A stretch of DNA of 64,000 nt from Phaeodactylibacter xiamenensis (GCF_000759025.1 NZ_JPOS01000037.1:1-64000); one strand, 5' to 3'. Shown: positions 44,910 to 53,613, numbered from the stretch's first letter. Notes: generated from the sequence alone by a model not told the origin. Translations and numbers: made by a program.

Positions 44910-45800
44910 TTAAGCTTTTACAGCGGTTTCTTCAAGTATTTCGAGGGATGCTTCGATGCCCTCTTTCAAAAACTGATCTGTAAGTTCGTACTGCGCAGTG
45001 CCTTCCTTGAGCTTGGCAATGGCAGAAGCCTTCAGAATGGCTCCTTTCCAGTCCGTGTCGGTTTTCCATGCGCCACCCTCAGGAAGACTGGGCAGGCTAT
45101 CATAACTGATGTTGTCTTTCTTTGCCCAGTGATTCACATAAAAATAGGGCTCGTCGCACAGATTATCGGCTGGTGCAAAACCAATGCCTACTGTTTTTTC
45201 CGGGTTGCTGGTGTCATCGAACCTGACAGTAATCAGGCTGGCGGTATCAAAATGATGGGGCCAGGTAGCCACCTCGCTGGCATATTCGTACATCTTGGCA
45301 ATTTCGCGGAGTACCAGGCTGGCGTTATGCCGGTACTTGGCAAGTTCTCTGTGGTCTTCGGGCGATATCATCAGGAATGGAGCCCCTTTGTCAAGGTCAT
45401 GTTCTGGCAATTGATAGTGGTCGATAGGCTGTACATCTTCCCCACTCAGTCCCATTGCTCGCGCCTGCGTGCGCACAAAGCTAAGGGCGGTGCTTTTGGT
45501 TTGCCCGGACAGCGGGAAAACGCCCATAGTGTTTTCATTTTCGTTGATCATGCGCAGCTCGAACTTGTCATAAACGAGCGCCAAACGGACACGCCGCTTC
45601 AGGTTGACTTCCTGTGAAGCCAGGGCTTTGATATCGGGCACCCAGTTCAGGCTGGATTGGGAGTCATCAGAGGCTTTAGGGATCAGGCTGTTGCCAAAAG
45701 CTGCAACGCATTGTGATGCATGATGAAGCTGCTGCATCGCATTCACGAGGTTTTTTGGCGTCTCATTCGTTAGTTTTTTCCAGTTGTTAATCAATGCCAT
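44910..45800 (-). CDS. Hypothetical protein, possibly DUF5996-like
   Basis: A 296-residue soluble protein starting at MALINNWKKLTN (ATG 45800). No signal or membrane segment. Sequence features: an early RRVRLALVYDKFELRMI segment; a middle block with EVATWPHHFDTASLITVRF; then VGIGFAPADNLCDEPYFYVNHW, LPSLPEGGAWKTDTDWKGAILKASAI and a helical end (FLKEGIEASLEIL). The WPHHFD...PYFYV...P...W order loosely recalls DUF5996 proteins, but I am not sure. Neighbours are the egt operon downstream and a macro-domain remnant upstream, giving no clear context. The conserved His/Asp/Trp positions would fit an enzyme or a binding fold. Confidence 0.7.
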   Translation of the reverse strand: MALINNWKKLTNETPKNLVNAMQQLHHASQCVAAFGNSLIPKASDDSQSSLNWVPDIKALASQEVNLKRRVRLALVYDKFELRMINENENTMGVFPLSGQTKSTALSFVRTQARAMGLSGEDVQPIDHYQLPEHDLDKGAPFLMISPEDHRELAKYRHNASLVLREIAKMYEYASEVATWPHHFDTASLITVRFDDTSNPEKTVGIGFAPADNLCDEPYFYVNHWAKKDNISYDSLPSLPEGGAWKTDTDWKGAILKASAIAKLKEGTAQYELTDQFLKEGIEASLEILEETAVKA

Positions 45801-45924
45801 ATAGTTTATTTTTTCTATTATTTTTAACACAGGGAAAGGGCTTTGGGTTTATTTTATGCACAAAATGAATCGTAATGATCTGTTTTTTGGCGAATTGATG
45901 TGCTTTTTATTAGCAAAGTTGTAT

Positions 45925-46115
45925 AAATTGACATCCATCACCTTTCCTGGTATCAGCAGGGGAGCTATGGTTATCCGAAGGGAAAAGCGGCTGAAGCAGC
46001 CCTGCAGGCCATCAAAGCTTACCAGGATGATCACCCGAGTACCTTACCGGAAGTCTTGCTGGTGTGCTTCGATGAGGAAAAACACATCTTATATGTCCGC
46101 TTGCTTAACGCTTGA
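45925..46115 (+). pseudogene. C-terminal remnant of a macro-domain protein (frameshifted)
   Basis: Bases 45925-45957 read KLTSITFPGIS, and from 45963 a shifted frame reads SYGYPKGKAAEAALQAIK, continuing through PEVLLVCFDEEKHILYVRLLNA to a TGA at 46113-46115. Together they match the last third of macro domains (pattern SIAFPxISTGxYGYPxxxAAxxA...VxFVxFDxxxxxxY). One missing base between ATCAGCA and GGGG explains the shift: restoring it gives ISTGSYGYP. The N-terminal two thirds, with the ADP-ribose pocket Asn/Asp, are missing; sequence before 45925 is unrelated. The end overlaps the 3' end of the convergent GHL10 gene by about 11 bases. Confidence 0.72.
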
Positions 46116-47691
46116 GCTCAGCCCTTTTACTGGGAGGGCCTTCCCGGTGCGTGCGGCTGATGCCCGTAACCATATAGATATAGGTATGCCCCGGTTCTGT
46201 AGTGTTGTCCATAAATTTGTACCGCCGTTTGCCCGTCCCAAAATGAGTAAGGTGCAAAATGTGCTCCGGTTGGTCTAAGTTTACTGGCTGATTGCCCTCG
46301 AAACGGTACACCACATAATAGTGTGGACGGTTTTTGCGGTCTCCTTTTCCAAATTTCCACTTGAGCAACGTTCCGTCCCGCCGGGTTTTGGCTTTCCGGA
46401 GCCGGGGAGCAGCGGGTACCGGACCTTCTTTATGCTGATGTGCGGGCAGCAGGGCAGGAGTGGCAAAAGCGGCCTGCAGGCTGTCACGCACCCCCAGGTC
46501 ACCATATAGAGTGGATGCAGCACGGAAGAAAATGCCACCATCAATATCGGGGTTGCTTCGGCCCAGTTGGATCTGCCGGGGCAACTCATCCGGTAAGAGC
46601 CACTGCTCCATGTTATCACGCCCCACTTTATAGGCTGCATAGCCAACATAAAGCTTGGCCTTTCCTTTGTGCCGGCTCCACCAGCGCTGCAGCTCAGCGT
46701 GGTCTGCAACCTCGAAGCCAATATGCCAGTAGAGCTGTGGTACCAGATAATCGATCCAACCTTCCTCCGCCCAGCGTAGCGCATCTGCATAAAGTGCATC
46801 ATAGGCACCGATGCTGGCCTGAGTGGCAGAGCCTCTGGGGTCTTCTGCCCGATTGCGCCATACCCCAAATGGGCTGACCCCAAATTCTGCGTGGGGGGCA
46901 TGCTTTTCGAGCGTGGAGTCGACCATCTCAATCAGCCGGTTAACACTATAGCGCCGCCAGTCAGCGATCGTGTCGAATTGAGCTCTGCCATATTGCTCGA
47001 AGGCCAGGCTGTCGGGGAATGGCGTGCCCGCCACCGGGTAGGGATAGAAGTAGTCATCAAAGTGGATGCCGTCAATATCATACCGGCCGGCGATTTCAGC
47101 AACCACGGCACTCAGGTGCTGCCTTACCTGCGGCAGCCCCGGATTGAGGTAGTAGCGGTTGCCGTAAAGTACGACCCAGTCACGGTGCTGATAGAACACC
47201 TGATTGGGCGACAGTTGGGCGGTGTCGAGGTTCATGCTCACCCGGTAAGGGTTGAGCCAGGCGTGGAAATCCATACCCCGCTCGTGCGCTTCCTCTATCA
47301 TAAACTTAAGGACATCGTACTCCGGGCTGGGCGGCAGGCCCTGCTTGCCAGTCAGGTAGGCCGACCATGGGGCATATGCAGAAGGGTAGAAGGCATCTGC
47401 TGCCGGGCGCACCTGAGCAACAACGGCATTGAAGCCGGTTGCTTTGAGCTTGTCCAGCAAATTGCGCCATTCCTCCTGATGGGCGGTGGGCCATGCAGAG
47501 GGAGACTTGGGGTAGTCAAGATTGAGAACGGTTGCGACCCAAACACCACGGAATTCACGCTTTAGGGGGCGGCCTGCCTGTCCGTAGAGCGTACTTGCCA
47601 GTACCAACAGCGGCAAGAGAAGGAATGAGTTAAGCCGTTGCTTTAGCGCCGGTATGGCATTCTTCCAGGAGCCAGTATTTATTGATGACAT
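46105..47691 (-). CDS. GHL10 (DUF187)-family secreted glycoside hydrolase-like protein
   Basis: A 528-residue protein with a signal peptide (RLNSFLLLPLLVLASTLYGQ) and a TIM-barrel of the GHL10 type: EFRGVWVATVLNLDYP at the start, TGFNAVVAQVRPAADAFYPS, HAWLNPYR, and the acidic DGIHFDDYFYPYP. E. coli DigH, in this family, cleaves denuded peptidoglycan glycan strands. A fibronectin III-like region is suggested at the C-terminus (YYVVYRFEGNQPVN...PGHTYIYMVTGISRTHREGPPS). The ATG at 47691 overlaps the upstream gene by 62 bases; no later start would keep the signal peptide. Probably co-transcribed with it. Confidence 0.88.
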   Translation of the reverse strand: MSSINTGSWKNAIPALKQRLNSFLLLPLLVLASTLYGQAGRPLKREFRGVWVATVLNLDYPKSPSAWPTAHQEEWRNLLDKLKATGFNAVVAQVRPAADAFYPSAYAPWSAYLTGKQGLPPSPEYDVLKFMIEEAHERGMDFHAWLNPYRVSMNLDTAQLSPNQVFYQHRDWVVLYGNRYYLNPGLPQVRQHLSAVVAEIAGRYDIDGIHFDDYFYPYPVAGTPFPDSLAFEQYGRAQFDTIADWRRYSVNRLIEMVDSTLEKHAPHAEFGVSPFGVWRNRAEDPRGSATQASIGAYDALYADALRWAEEGWIDYLVPQLYWHIGFEVADHAELQRWWSRHKGKAKLYVGYAAYKVGRDNMEQWLLPDELPRQIQLGRSNPDIDGGIFFRAASTLYGDLGVRDSLQAAFATPALLPAHQHKEGPVPAAPRLRKAKTRRDGTLLKWKFGKGDRKNRPHYYVVYRFEGNQPVNLDQPEHILHLTHFGTGKRRYKFMDNTTEPGHTYIYMVTGISRTHREGPPSKRAELKR

Positions 47692-49087
47692 TTTCGCTGA
47701 TTTCTATTTTGTCGCGAAGTTCGTCAATTTCTTTTTCAAAATCCTTACGGGAGTAGGTCGAAGCACTGTGCTTGATAAGGACCAGCTTTTTGGCAAAGCG
47801 GAGGAAATTGGTGTAGCCTCGCTTTTGCTCCACGGTCATCTTGCGGTTGCGAATGACGTAAATGCGGAACGTTTCAATGAGTGAGAGCAGGGCTTCGGTA
47901 TCCTGCAGGGCATAGTAGGTGCGCAGGAGGAGGAAGGTGGTGCTCAGGTGGTATTTGACATCTGTAAACTGAACAAGAAGGAGGGCCGAAAGGGCTTCTT
48001 CGTACAGGCCTTTGTTGTAGTACAAGTTACCGAGGTTGTAATTATAGGCGTTCTCCTTACGATGGGCCGGGAGCTTCTCCTGGTATTCCTGCAGGAAGTT
48101 TTCGGTCCATGTGAATTCCTTGAGCCGGGCGCCAAGGGTTGCAATGTTCTTGTAGTCCCACTCCGAAATCAGGCCTTTGTCCAGCAAAAGATCCTGTTTG
48201 AGCCCTTGCTTATAAAGTTGGAATAATTCTACCTGATAGTCCCGGTGGCCGGCATTGATCATCCGGATACAATAATTATAGGAGAAGCTATAGAGGTCAC
48301 GCCCTTCGGTTTCGGAAAAGGACTTCATATTCTCCGCCAGCATCCGCTTCATCCGCTGATAGTGGTCAGGGTTGTCTTCCTCCAGCATACTCATAAGGGC
48401 GGTGTGATACATCACGATTGAGTATTCATCCTCGAAGTCCGGCCAGTTGGCCCGTAAGTGCTCCAGCAGCTCGTTCAGCATTCGGAAATTATAGGAGGTA
48501 TTAAGGATAAGCGAGTTGGCTGTCAGGTGGCAACAGTTGCGGAGCTTTTCGAGCATATAGTACTTGTCAAGCTCGTCGAGCATACTTTGAAAAGTGTTGG
48601 TTTCGGCCCGGTCAAAATAAGTGCCGCTGTAGTAGCCCAGTGCATGATTGAGCCGGTAGCTGGCCTGGAAGTACTCCGAATTGTGTACGGGGTCTTTTTT
48701 TAGCTTTTTCATCAGTTGCTTGCCCCGGTTGGTCATGATATCGAACTGATGGTTGTCGAAGGCTTCTTCAAGTGTGAAGATGGACTCGAGGTACCTCTGT
48801 TTTTCTGTATATTCTGCTGCCATAAACCGATAGTACAGCTTGTTGAGATAAGACATCACATTGTACAGTTGCTGCTCATTGAAGCCCTCGCCCGGGAACA
48901 GGGCTTTGTAGGCGCGTTCTTTGGATAGCCCGCTGGGCCGCCCGTCAAGTTTTTTGAGGATGAATTCCAGAAGGGCGGTCGTCCGGTCGTGCTGATTGAA
49001 GTAGGGGGAGTTGACAAATTGACGAAAGCGCTCCCGCTTCTTGGCAGGTAGTTCACGGATGTGCTGTACGAGGCGGCTCTGATACAT
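47630..49087 (-). CDS. Large helical hypothetical protein of a Bacteroidota-specific type
   Basis: A 485-residue soluble protein with no signal peptide. It opens with HIRELPAKKRERFRQFVNSPYFNQHDRTTALLEFILKKLDG and continues as helical repeats with TPR/HEAT character (YNYNLGNLYYNKGLYEEALSALLLVQF; TFLLLRTYYALQDTEALLSLIETFRIYV). The [RK]F..F..SPYFN opening is a pattern I associate with a family seen in several copies in Saprospiria-like genomes, without known function. Upstream of and overlapping the GHL10 gene by 62 bases. Likely a scaffold or regulatory protein; nothing catalytic is visible. Confidence 0.8.
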   Translation of the reverse strand: MYQSRLVQHIRELPAKKRERFRQFVNSPYFNQHDRTTALLEFILKKLDGRPSGLSKERAYKALFPGEGFNEQQLYNVMSYLNKLYYRFMAAEYTEKQRYLESIFTLEEAFDNHQFDIMTNRGKQLMKKLKKDPVHNSEYFQASYRLNHALGYYSGTYFDRAETNTFQSMLDELDKYYMLEKLRNCCHLTANSLILNTSYNFRMLNELLEHLRANWPDFEDEYSIVMYHTALMSMLEEDNPDHYQRMKRMLAENMKSFSETEGRDLYSFSYNYCIRMINAGHRDYQVELFQLYKQGLKQDLLLDKGLISEWDYKNIATLGARLKEFTWTENFLQEYQEKLPAHRKENAYNYNLGNLYYNKGLYEEALSALLLVQFTDVKYHLSTTFLLLRTYYALQDTEALLSLIETFRIYVIRNRKMTVEQKRGYTNFLRFAKKLVLIKHSASTYSRKDFEKEIDELRDKIEISENVINKYWLLEECHTGAKATA

Positions 49088-49639
49088 AGGTTTTAAATTA
49101 AAAAAATACAGAATTGGGCTTAGTTTTGTGTGGTAATTTGCTGTTAATCAGATTTTTGATTAATGGGTGTTCGTGTTTTATGGTCAGAAATATACGAAAA
49201 TGTACTTATTTTACACATAAAATGATATCATATTTGTGGCGTACTCACAATGAAACACTATTTTAAACCTTATGCCGGTTCGACGTAAACAAGAACGGCA
49301 AAACTGATGGAAAAGGAGTGTAAAGGCACTGAGTTCCCTTTGCAGCTCGGCATCATCAATCGCCCCCCTTTCTTCTACCCCTTCGATCGCTATGTTCAGT
49401 ACGCTTCTACCCAAACGCTTTGGCTACTTTTTTGCCAGTTTGACTGACAAGCATGTTCCTTTTAAGACTTGGAGCAAGCTTTGACCGTCTTTCTTATGCC
49501 GTTCTTCGCTGACGGTACAAAAATGCTGACTAGACCAGCATTAGAGTCAGTGTGTACTTCGCTGCAGCAATTGTTAAAACTGCTGAGGATGAGTATAAAA
49601 GCCAGTAAATCATTACTCATTAAGTCGAACGAATGTCTC
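49088..49639. other. Gene-less region with a possible leader and short frames
   Basis: AT-rich upstream part, then mixed composition. A promoter-like CATATTTG lies at about 49230-49237 (plus strand). Short frames follow: 12 codons from ATG 49250 and about 45 codons from ATG 49306 (MEKECKGTEFPLQLG...). None resembles a known protein. The stretch ends in a strong plus-strand terminator, so a short transcript from about 49245 to 49668 is plausible. On the minus strand a frame reading GRSVLNIAIEGVEERG (about 49371-49414) looks faintly coding but is not recognised. Confidence 0.35.
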
Positions 49640-49668
49640 AAGGTCCCCGTTCCGGGGGCCTTTTTTGT
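49640..49668 (+). terminator. Intrinsic terminator T1, orphan
   Basis: AAGGTCCCCG, three-base loop, CGGGGGCCTT, then TTTT: a 10-bp stem with one G-T pair. No gene ends upstream of it on this strand. Confidence 0.85.
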
Positions 49669-49920
49669 TATGCGCAAGGCTGTATTTCGAAAAAAAATCA
49701 GAAAAAACGAAGCGGAATGCAGGCTTAAACCCACTGTTTTTAAGAGCTTCAATAGGTATTTAGTGTGTTATGTATTTGAAAATCAGAAAGTTGTGTTTTT
49801 TGTTGATTTAGGTTTTAGTACAGTAATATTTAAAAATGTACTTAGCATCCCCCAAAAATTAGTTCACCTTTGTAATGTGATCGGAAAGCAATGGCTTTCA
49901 ATGCAAGATCCAAAATCCTG

Positions 49921-50132
49921 ATAACGACTTATAATCTCATGAACACGACCTGTTTTTTGAGCTAATGACAAATCATAATCTTTTTTCAGGAGCCTTCTTG
50001 CTGATGACAAATCATAATCAAACGACGACACTCAAAAGCATTCGGCTTACTACTAACAAATTATAATCCACACTTTTTAGTAGCCGAATCACTGCAAGCA
50101 ATTGTAGTTCCACGAATAATGCAATTATAATC
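49921..50132 (+). repeat. Five spaced copies of ATRACAAATTATAATC
   Basis: Copies: ATAACGACTTATAATC (49921-49936), ATGACAAATCATAATC (49965-49980), ATGACAAATCATAATC (50004-50019), CTAACAAATTATAATC (50053-50068), TAATGCAATTATAATC (50117-50132). All face the same way with start-to-start spacing of 44, 39, 49 and 64. Copies 2 and 3 are identical. The last five or six bases are invariant. The spacing is too irregular, and the repeats too short, for a working CRISPR array. Confidence 0.75.
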
Positions 50133-50145
50133 TCATGAATTTTTT

Positions 50146-50172
50146 GAGGGTGCCGATGGGCACCCTCCTTTT
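50146..50172 (+). terminator. Intrinsic terminator T2, end of candidate RNA
   Basis: GAGGGTGCC (50146-50154), loop GATG, GGCACCCTC (50159-50167), then CTTTT. Perfect 9-bp stem. Confidence 0.85.
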
Positions 50173-50214
50173 GGTATGTAGATAGCCTCTCAAAGCTCTT
50201 TTGGAACCGGTCCG

Positions 50215-50245
50215 TTGTGACCGGTTTTCTTTTTTGTACTCTATC
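50215..50245 (+). terminator. Intrinsic terminator T3
   Basis: AACCGGTC (50215-50222) pairs with GACCGGTT (50229-50236), followed by a T-rich tail with one C. It lies 43 bases after T2 and just before the rpe promoter, so it may be a backup terminator. Confidence 0.85.
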
Positions 50246-50304
50246 CTAAATTGCCACATTTCCCCTATTCGTCCCTATATTCGCCTTTCTCAATCGTACA
50301 ACCA

Positions 50305-50979
50305 ATGAACCACATAATAGCACCCTCGCTTTTGGCGGCCGATTTTACCCGCCTGGCTGATGAAATTCAAATGGTCAATGATAGCCAGGCAGACTGGCTC
50401 CACCTCGATGTAATGGACGGCCGCTTTGTGCCCAATATTACTTTCGGGATGCTGCTCATTGACGCGGCGAAGCAACTCTGCACCAAGCCCCTCGACGTCC
50501 ACCTCATGATCGTGGAGCCGGAAAAGTACGTGGAGCAGTTCCGCGAAGCCGGGGCAGACACCATCACCGTGCACCTCGAAGCCTCCCCCCATTTGCATCG
50601 CACGCTGCAACAGATCAAGGCAACCGGTGCCAAAGCAGGTGTAGCTATCAACCCGCACACACCGGCAAGCAGCCTGGAAGATATCATCGAGCTGGCAGAC
50701 CTGGTCTGTGTCATGTCGGTCAACCCTGGCTTCGGCGGGCAGAAATTCATTTACAATACCATTCCCAAGATCCGGCGGATCAAAGACCTGATCACCGTGC
50801 GCAATACCGAAACACTCATTGAAGTGGACGGTGGGGTAGGGCTCCACAACGCCGAGAAAATCCTGCAGGCCGGTGCTGATGTACTGGTTGCGGGCAGCAG
50901 TGTCTTCAAAGCTGATGACCCTGCGGATGCTGTAGCGCGCCTGAAAGACATTGGGGGCGAAATACAGCGGTTCGCCTAA
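50305..50979 (+). CDS. rpe: Ribulose-phosphate 3-epimerase
   Basis: A 224-residue TIM-barrel enzyme starting at MNHIIAPSLLAADFTRL (ATG 50305). Signature blocks: IAPSLLAADF; DWLHLDVMDGRFVPNITFG, with metal-binding His and Asp; DVHLMIVEPEKYVEQF; VMSVNPGFGGQKF; and EVDGGVGLHNAEKILQAGADVLVAGSSVF. All catalytic positions look intact. It interconverts ribulose-5-P and xylulose-5-P in the pentose phosphate pathway. A weak promoter (TTG 50251-50253, TATATTCG 50276-50283) separates it from the RNA-like region upstream. It is followed by the TonB receptor on the same strand. Confidence 0.97.
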   Translation: MNHIIAPSLLAADFTRLADEIQMVNDSQADWLHLDVMDGRFVPNITFGMLLIDAAKQLCTKPLDVHLMIVEPEKYVEQFREAGADTITVHLEASPHLHRTLQQIKATGAKAGVAINPHTPASSLEDIIELADLVCVMSVNPGFGGQKFIYNTIPKIRRIKDLITVRNTETLIEVDGGVGLHNAEKILQAGADVLVAGSSVFKADDPADAVARLKDIGGEIQRFA

Positions 50980-51062
50980 ATAAAAAATGCCATCCGGCGT
51001 TCCCTTTTCAGAATGCCCGATTTGACGATCCCGCAGGGACCATCCTGCTCCACAACTGTATT

Positions 51063-53606
51063 ATGAAGCATACTCAACTGTCACTTTTTGCCCTTTTTTT
51101 CATTTCTATCTTTCCCCTTTCTGCACAGGAAGCTAATTTAGCTAAGGTCACCGGCCTGGTCACCGATGCAGTCAGCGAAGCCCCGGTAGATTTGGTAACG
51201 GTTTACATTGATGGGACGAACAAAGCCGTGGAAACCAGCACCACGGGCCGTTACAGCATTACCGTGCCGGCCAATGAGGATTTCGTTCTGGTCTTCAGCC
51301 GTATTGGCTATCAAAAGGTCGAAGCCAAAATTGCCAATATGCCGCCCCGGACCACCCGGCAGGTGGATGTGGAAATGCCGCCCATTAATTCTGATGTGGA
51401 AGTCATCGTGCGGGAAAGCAAAATTAAGGATGCAGGCATCATCACCGAAGATGTGGAGCAGCTCCGCCTCCTGCCCACCACCACCGGAAACCTTGAAAGC
51501 CTCCTGCCGTACATCGCGCTGGGTGCAAGTGGTGGAACCGGAGGCGAGCTCAGCTCACAGTACAACGTGCGTGGTGGCAACTACGACGAAAACCTGGTCT
51601 ATATCAATGACTTCGAAGTATACCGGCCGCAGCTCATCCGCGCCGGGCAGCAAGAGGGCCTGACCTTTGCTAACATGGACCTGATCCGGAGTCTTTCCTT
51701 TTCTTCCGGTGGCTTCGAGGCCAAATATGGAGATAAGCTGTCCTCTGTACTTGACATCAAGTACAAACGGCCGGATAGCCTTAGGGCTTCTCTGGAGCTG
51801 AGTTTCCTGGGGGGCTCTACTCATGCAGAGGGAAGCATCGATGTGGGTAAGGACAGCTACCGAAAGCTCCGTTACCTCTTCGGCGCCCGTTACAAAACGA
51901 CCCGTTACCTGCTCGGCTCCCTGGATGTGCAGGGCGAATATATCCCCAATTTTACCGACTTTCAGACCTATATTACCTACGACATCAACCGCAACTGGCA
52001 GCTCGGCCTGCTGGCTAACTACAACCGCTCAGAGTACAACTTCACGCCTACGGAGCGTAGCACGGCTCTGGGCCTGATCAACTTCGCACTGGAGCTGTTC
52101 AGCGTATTCGATGGGCAGGAGGTCGATGATTTTACTACTTCGATGGGCGGATTGTCCCTGACCTATCTGCCCGACCGCAGCCGCAACCCCTTCTTCCTGA
52201 AATTCCTCGCTTCCTCCTTCCGCAGCGATGAGAATGAGCGGTTCGACATCATAGGCCGGTACAGCCTGCGCCAGATTGAGACCGGGCTGGGCAGTGATAA
52301 CTTTGGGGAGGTGATTGCCGAGCTGGGCACGGGCACACAACAACAGTTTGTCCGGAATTTCCTGGACATTCAGCTCTACAATTTCCAGCATAAAGGCGGC
52401 ATTGAGCTGCAGCTCGATCCTGACAAAGACGATGTGACAGCCAGCCACTTCGTGCAATGGAGCGCCAAAGTGCAAAACGAGCTCATCGACGATCGTATCA
52501 ACGAGTGGGAACGCCTGGATTCGGCGGGCTATTCACTGCCCTACGATACTTCGGATGTCCAGTTGTTTAATGTGCTTAAGACCCGCAACGAGCTGGTGAG
52601 CACTCGTTTCACTGCCTTCGTGCAGGATACTTACACCTATCGCGACGAAGAGCGCGGTGAGTGGCGGGTTTCCGCCGGCGTGCGGGCTTCCTACTGGGAT
52701 TTGAACCAGGAATTGCTCATCTCGCCCCGTGCCCAGCTGCTGTACAAACCGTTGGCAGGCAAACGCGATATTTCCTATCGCCTGGCGGGCGGCTTGTACT
52801 ATCAGCCCCCGTTTTACCGGGAAATGCGGGGCTTTGACGGTAGTGTGAACACGGACCTGCGGGCACAAAAGTCCTTACATATTGTCGGGGGATTCACTTA
52901 CGATTTCTACCTGGGCAAGCGCAACCCCAAGAAATTCCGCTTCATCACCGAAGCCTATTACAAGAGCCTTTGGGACGTTGTTTCCTACGAGATTGAGAAT
53001 GTCCGCATCCGGTACTCCGGCCAGAATGATGCAACGGGCTACGTGACCGGCATCGACCTGCGCCTGAATGGCGAATTTGTGCCCGGGGCTGAGTCCTGGA
53101 TCAACCTTTCCTTCCTGCGGGCGCGCGAAAGCCTCAATGGTGTGCAGCACCTCATCCGCGAAGTCGGGCAGACGGAAGGGCAGCCGGTAGATGACGTGCC
53201 TCGCCCCACCGATCAGTTCATGAACCTGTCGATGCTCTTCCAGGACTATCTGCCCAACAGCGAGAATTTCCGCATGCACCTCAACCTGACCGTAGGCACC
53301 GGCCTGCCTTTTGGCCTGCAGGGCAACAACGAAGTATTCCGAAATACCTATCGCTTTTCGCCCTATCACCGGGTGGATATTGGCTTTAGCCTGCAGCTGT
53401 TTGATGAGGAGAGGCGCCGGAAAAACCCCAGCCACTTCCTTAGCTTTACCCGCAACACCTGGCTGAGCCTGGAAGTCTTCAACCTCATGCAGGTCCGAAA
53501 TCAGGCCGGCAATACCTGGATAAAAACTATCTTTAACCAGCAATACGCTATACCGAATTACCTCACTTCCCGGCGGATCAACCTCCGCCTGCGGATGGAA
53601 TTCTGA
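51063..53606 (+). CDS. TonB-dependent receptor with carboxypeptidase-like N-terminal domain
   Basis: An 847-residue outer-membrane receptor. Signal peptide ends in FPLSAQ. A CarboxypepD_reg-like domain follows (residues about 28-105: KVTGLVTDAVSEAPVDLVTVYIDGT, YSITVPANEDFVLVFSRIGYQKV). The plug domain has ESLLPYIALGASGGTGGELSSQYNVRGGNYDENLVYINDFEVYRP, then the 22-strand barrel ending in RRINLRLRMEF, with terminal Phe. No SusD partner is adjacent. The next genes are a small membrane protein, trehalase and mutarotase on the same strand, so trehalose or a related sugar is a possible ligand, but the receptor family is also used for siderophores and peptides. Confidence 0.92.
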   Translation: MKHTQLSLFALFFISIFPLSAQEANLAKVTGLVTDAVSEAPVDLVTVYIDGTNKAVETSTTGRYSITVPANEDFVLVFSRIGYQKVEAKIANMPPRTTRQVDVEMPPINSDVEVIVRESKIKDAGIITEDVEQLRLLPTTTGNLESLLPYIALGASGGTGGELSSQYNVRGGNYDENLVYINDFEVYRPQLIRAGQQEGLTFANMDLIRSLSFSSGGFEAKYGDKLSSVLDIKYKRPDSLRASLELSFLGGSTHAEGSIDVGKDSYRKLRYLFGARYKTTRYLLGSLDVQGEYIPNFTDFQTYITYDINRNWQLGLLANYNRSEYNFTPTERSTALGLINFALELFSVFDGQEVDDFTTSMGGLSLTYLPDRSRNPFFLKFLASSFRSDENERFDIIGRYSLRQIETGLGSDNFGEVIAELGTGTQQQFVRNFLDIQLYNFQHKGGIELQLDPDKDDVTASHFVQWSAKVQNELIDDRINEWERLDSAGYSLPYDTSDVQLFNVLKTRNELVSTRFTAFVQDTYTYRDEERGEWRVSAGVRASYWDLNQELLISPRAQLLYKPLAGKRDISYRLAGGLYYQPPFYREMRGFDGSVNTDLRAQKSLHIVGGFTYDFYLGKRNPKKFRFITEAYYKSLWDVVSYEIENVRIRYSGQNDATGYVTGIDLRLNGEFVPGAESWINLSFLRARESLNGVQHLIREVGQTEGQPVDDVPRPTDQFMNLSMLFQDYLPNSENFRMHLNLTVGTGLPFGLQGNNEVFRNTYRFSPYHRVDIGFSLQLFDEERRRKNPSHFLSFTRNTWLSLEVFNLMQVRNQAGNTWIKTIFNQQYAIPNYLTSRRINLRLRMEF

Positions 53607-53613
53607 TTCGATT

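Larger units (their letters stand above)
49870..50176 (+). ncRNA. Candidate structured small RNA with five repeated 16-nt motifs
   Basis: A box CACCTTTG at 49866-49873 differs by one base from TAnnTTTG, and a perfect intrinsic terminator ends at 50172. Between them lies no reading frame of note but five copies of a 16-nt motif (see repeat entry). The third copy sits in the loop of a hairpin formed by ATTCGGC...ACTAA (from 50040) and TTAGTAGCCGAAT (to 50089). The first and last copies share the longer string TATAATCTCATGAA followed by TTTTTTGAG. Boundaries are estimates. It could be a sponge-type RNA, a leader, or an array of protein-binding sites in DNA. Confidence 0.35.

Noticed and set aside
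49469-49921. 150-codon plus-strand reading frame
   Set aside because: It runs through a strong terminator and AT-rich sequence, has no recognisable motif, and its codon use is unlike the neighbours.
49921-50132. CRISPR array
   Set aside because: The five repeats are only about 16 nt, degenerate at the 5' side, and the spacing varies from 39 to 64. No cas genes are near.
49921-50300. Replication origin
   Set aside because: Direct repeats beside AT-rich DNA suggested iterons, but I saw no DnaA boxes (TTATNCACA type), no dnaA or rep gene, and the context is ordinary chromosome.
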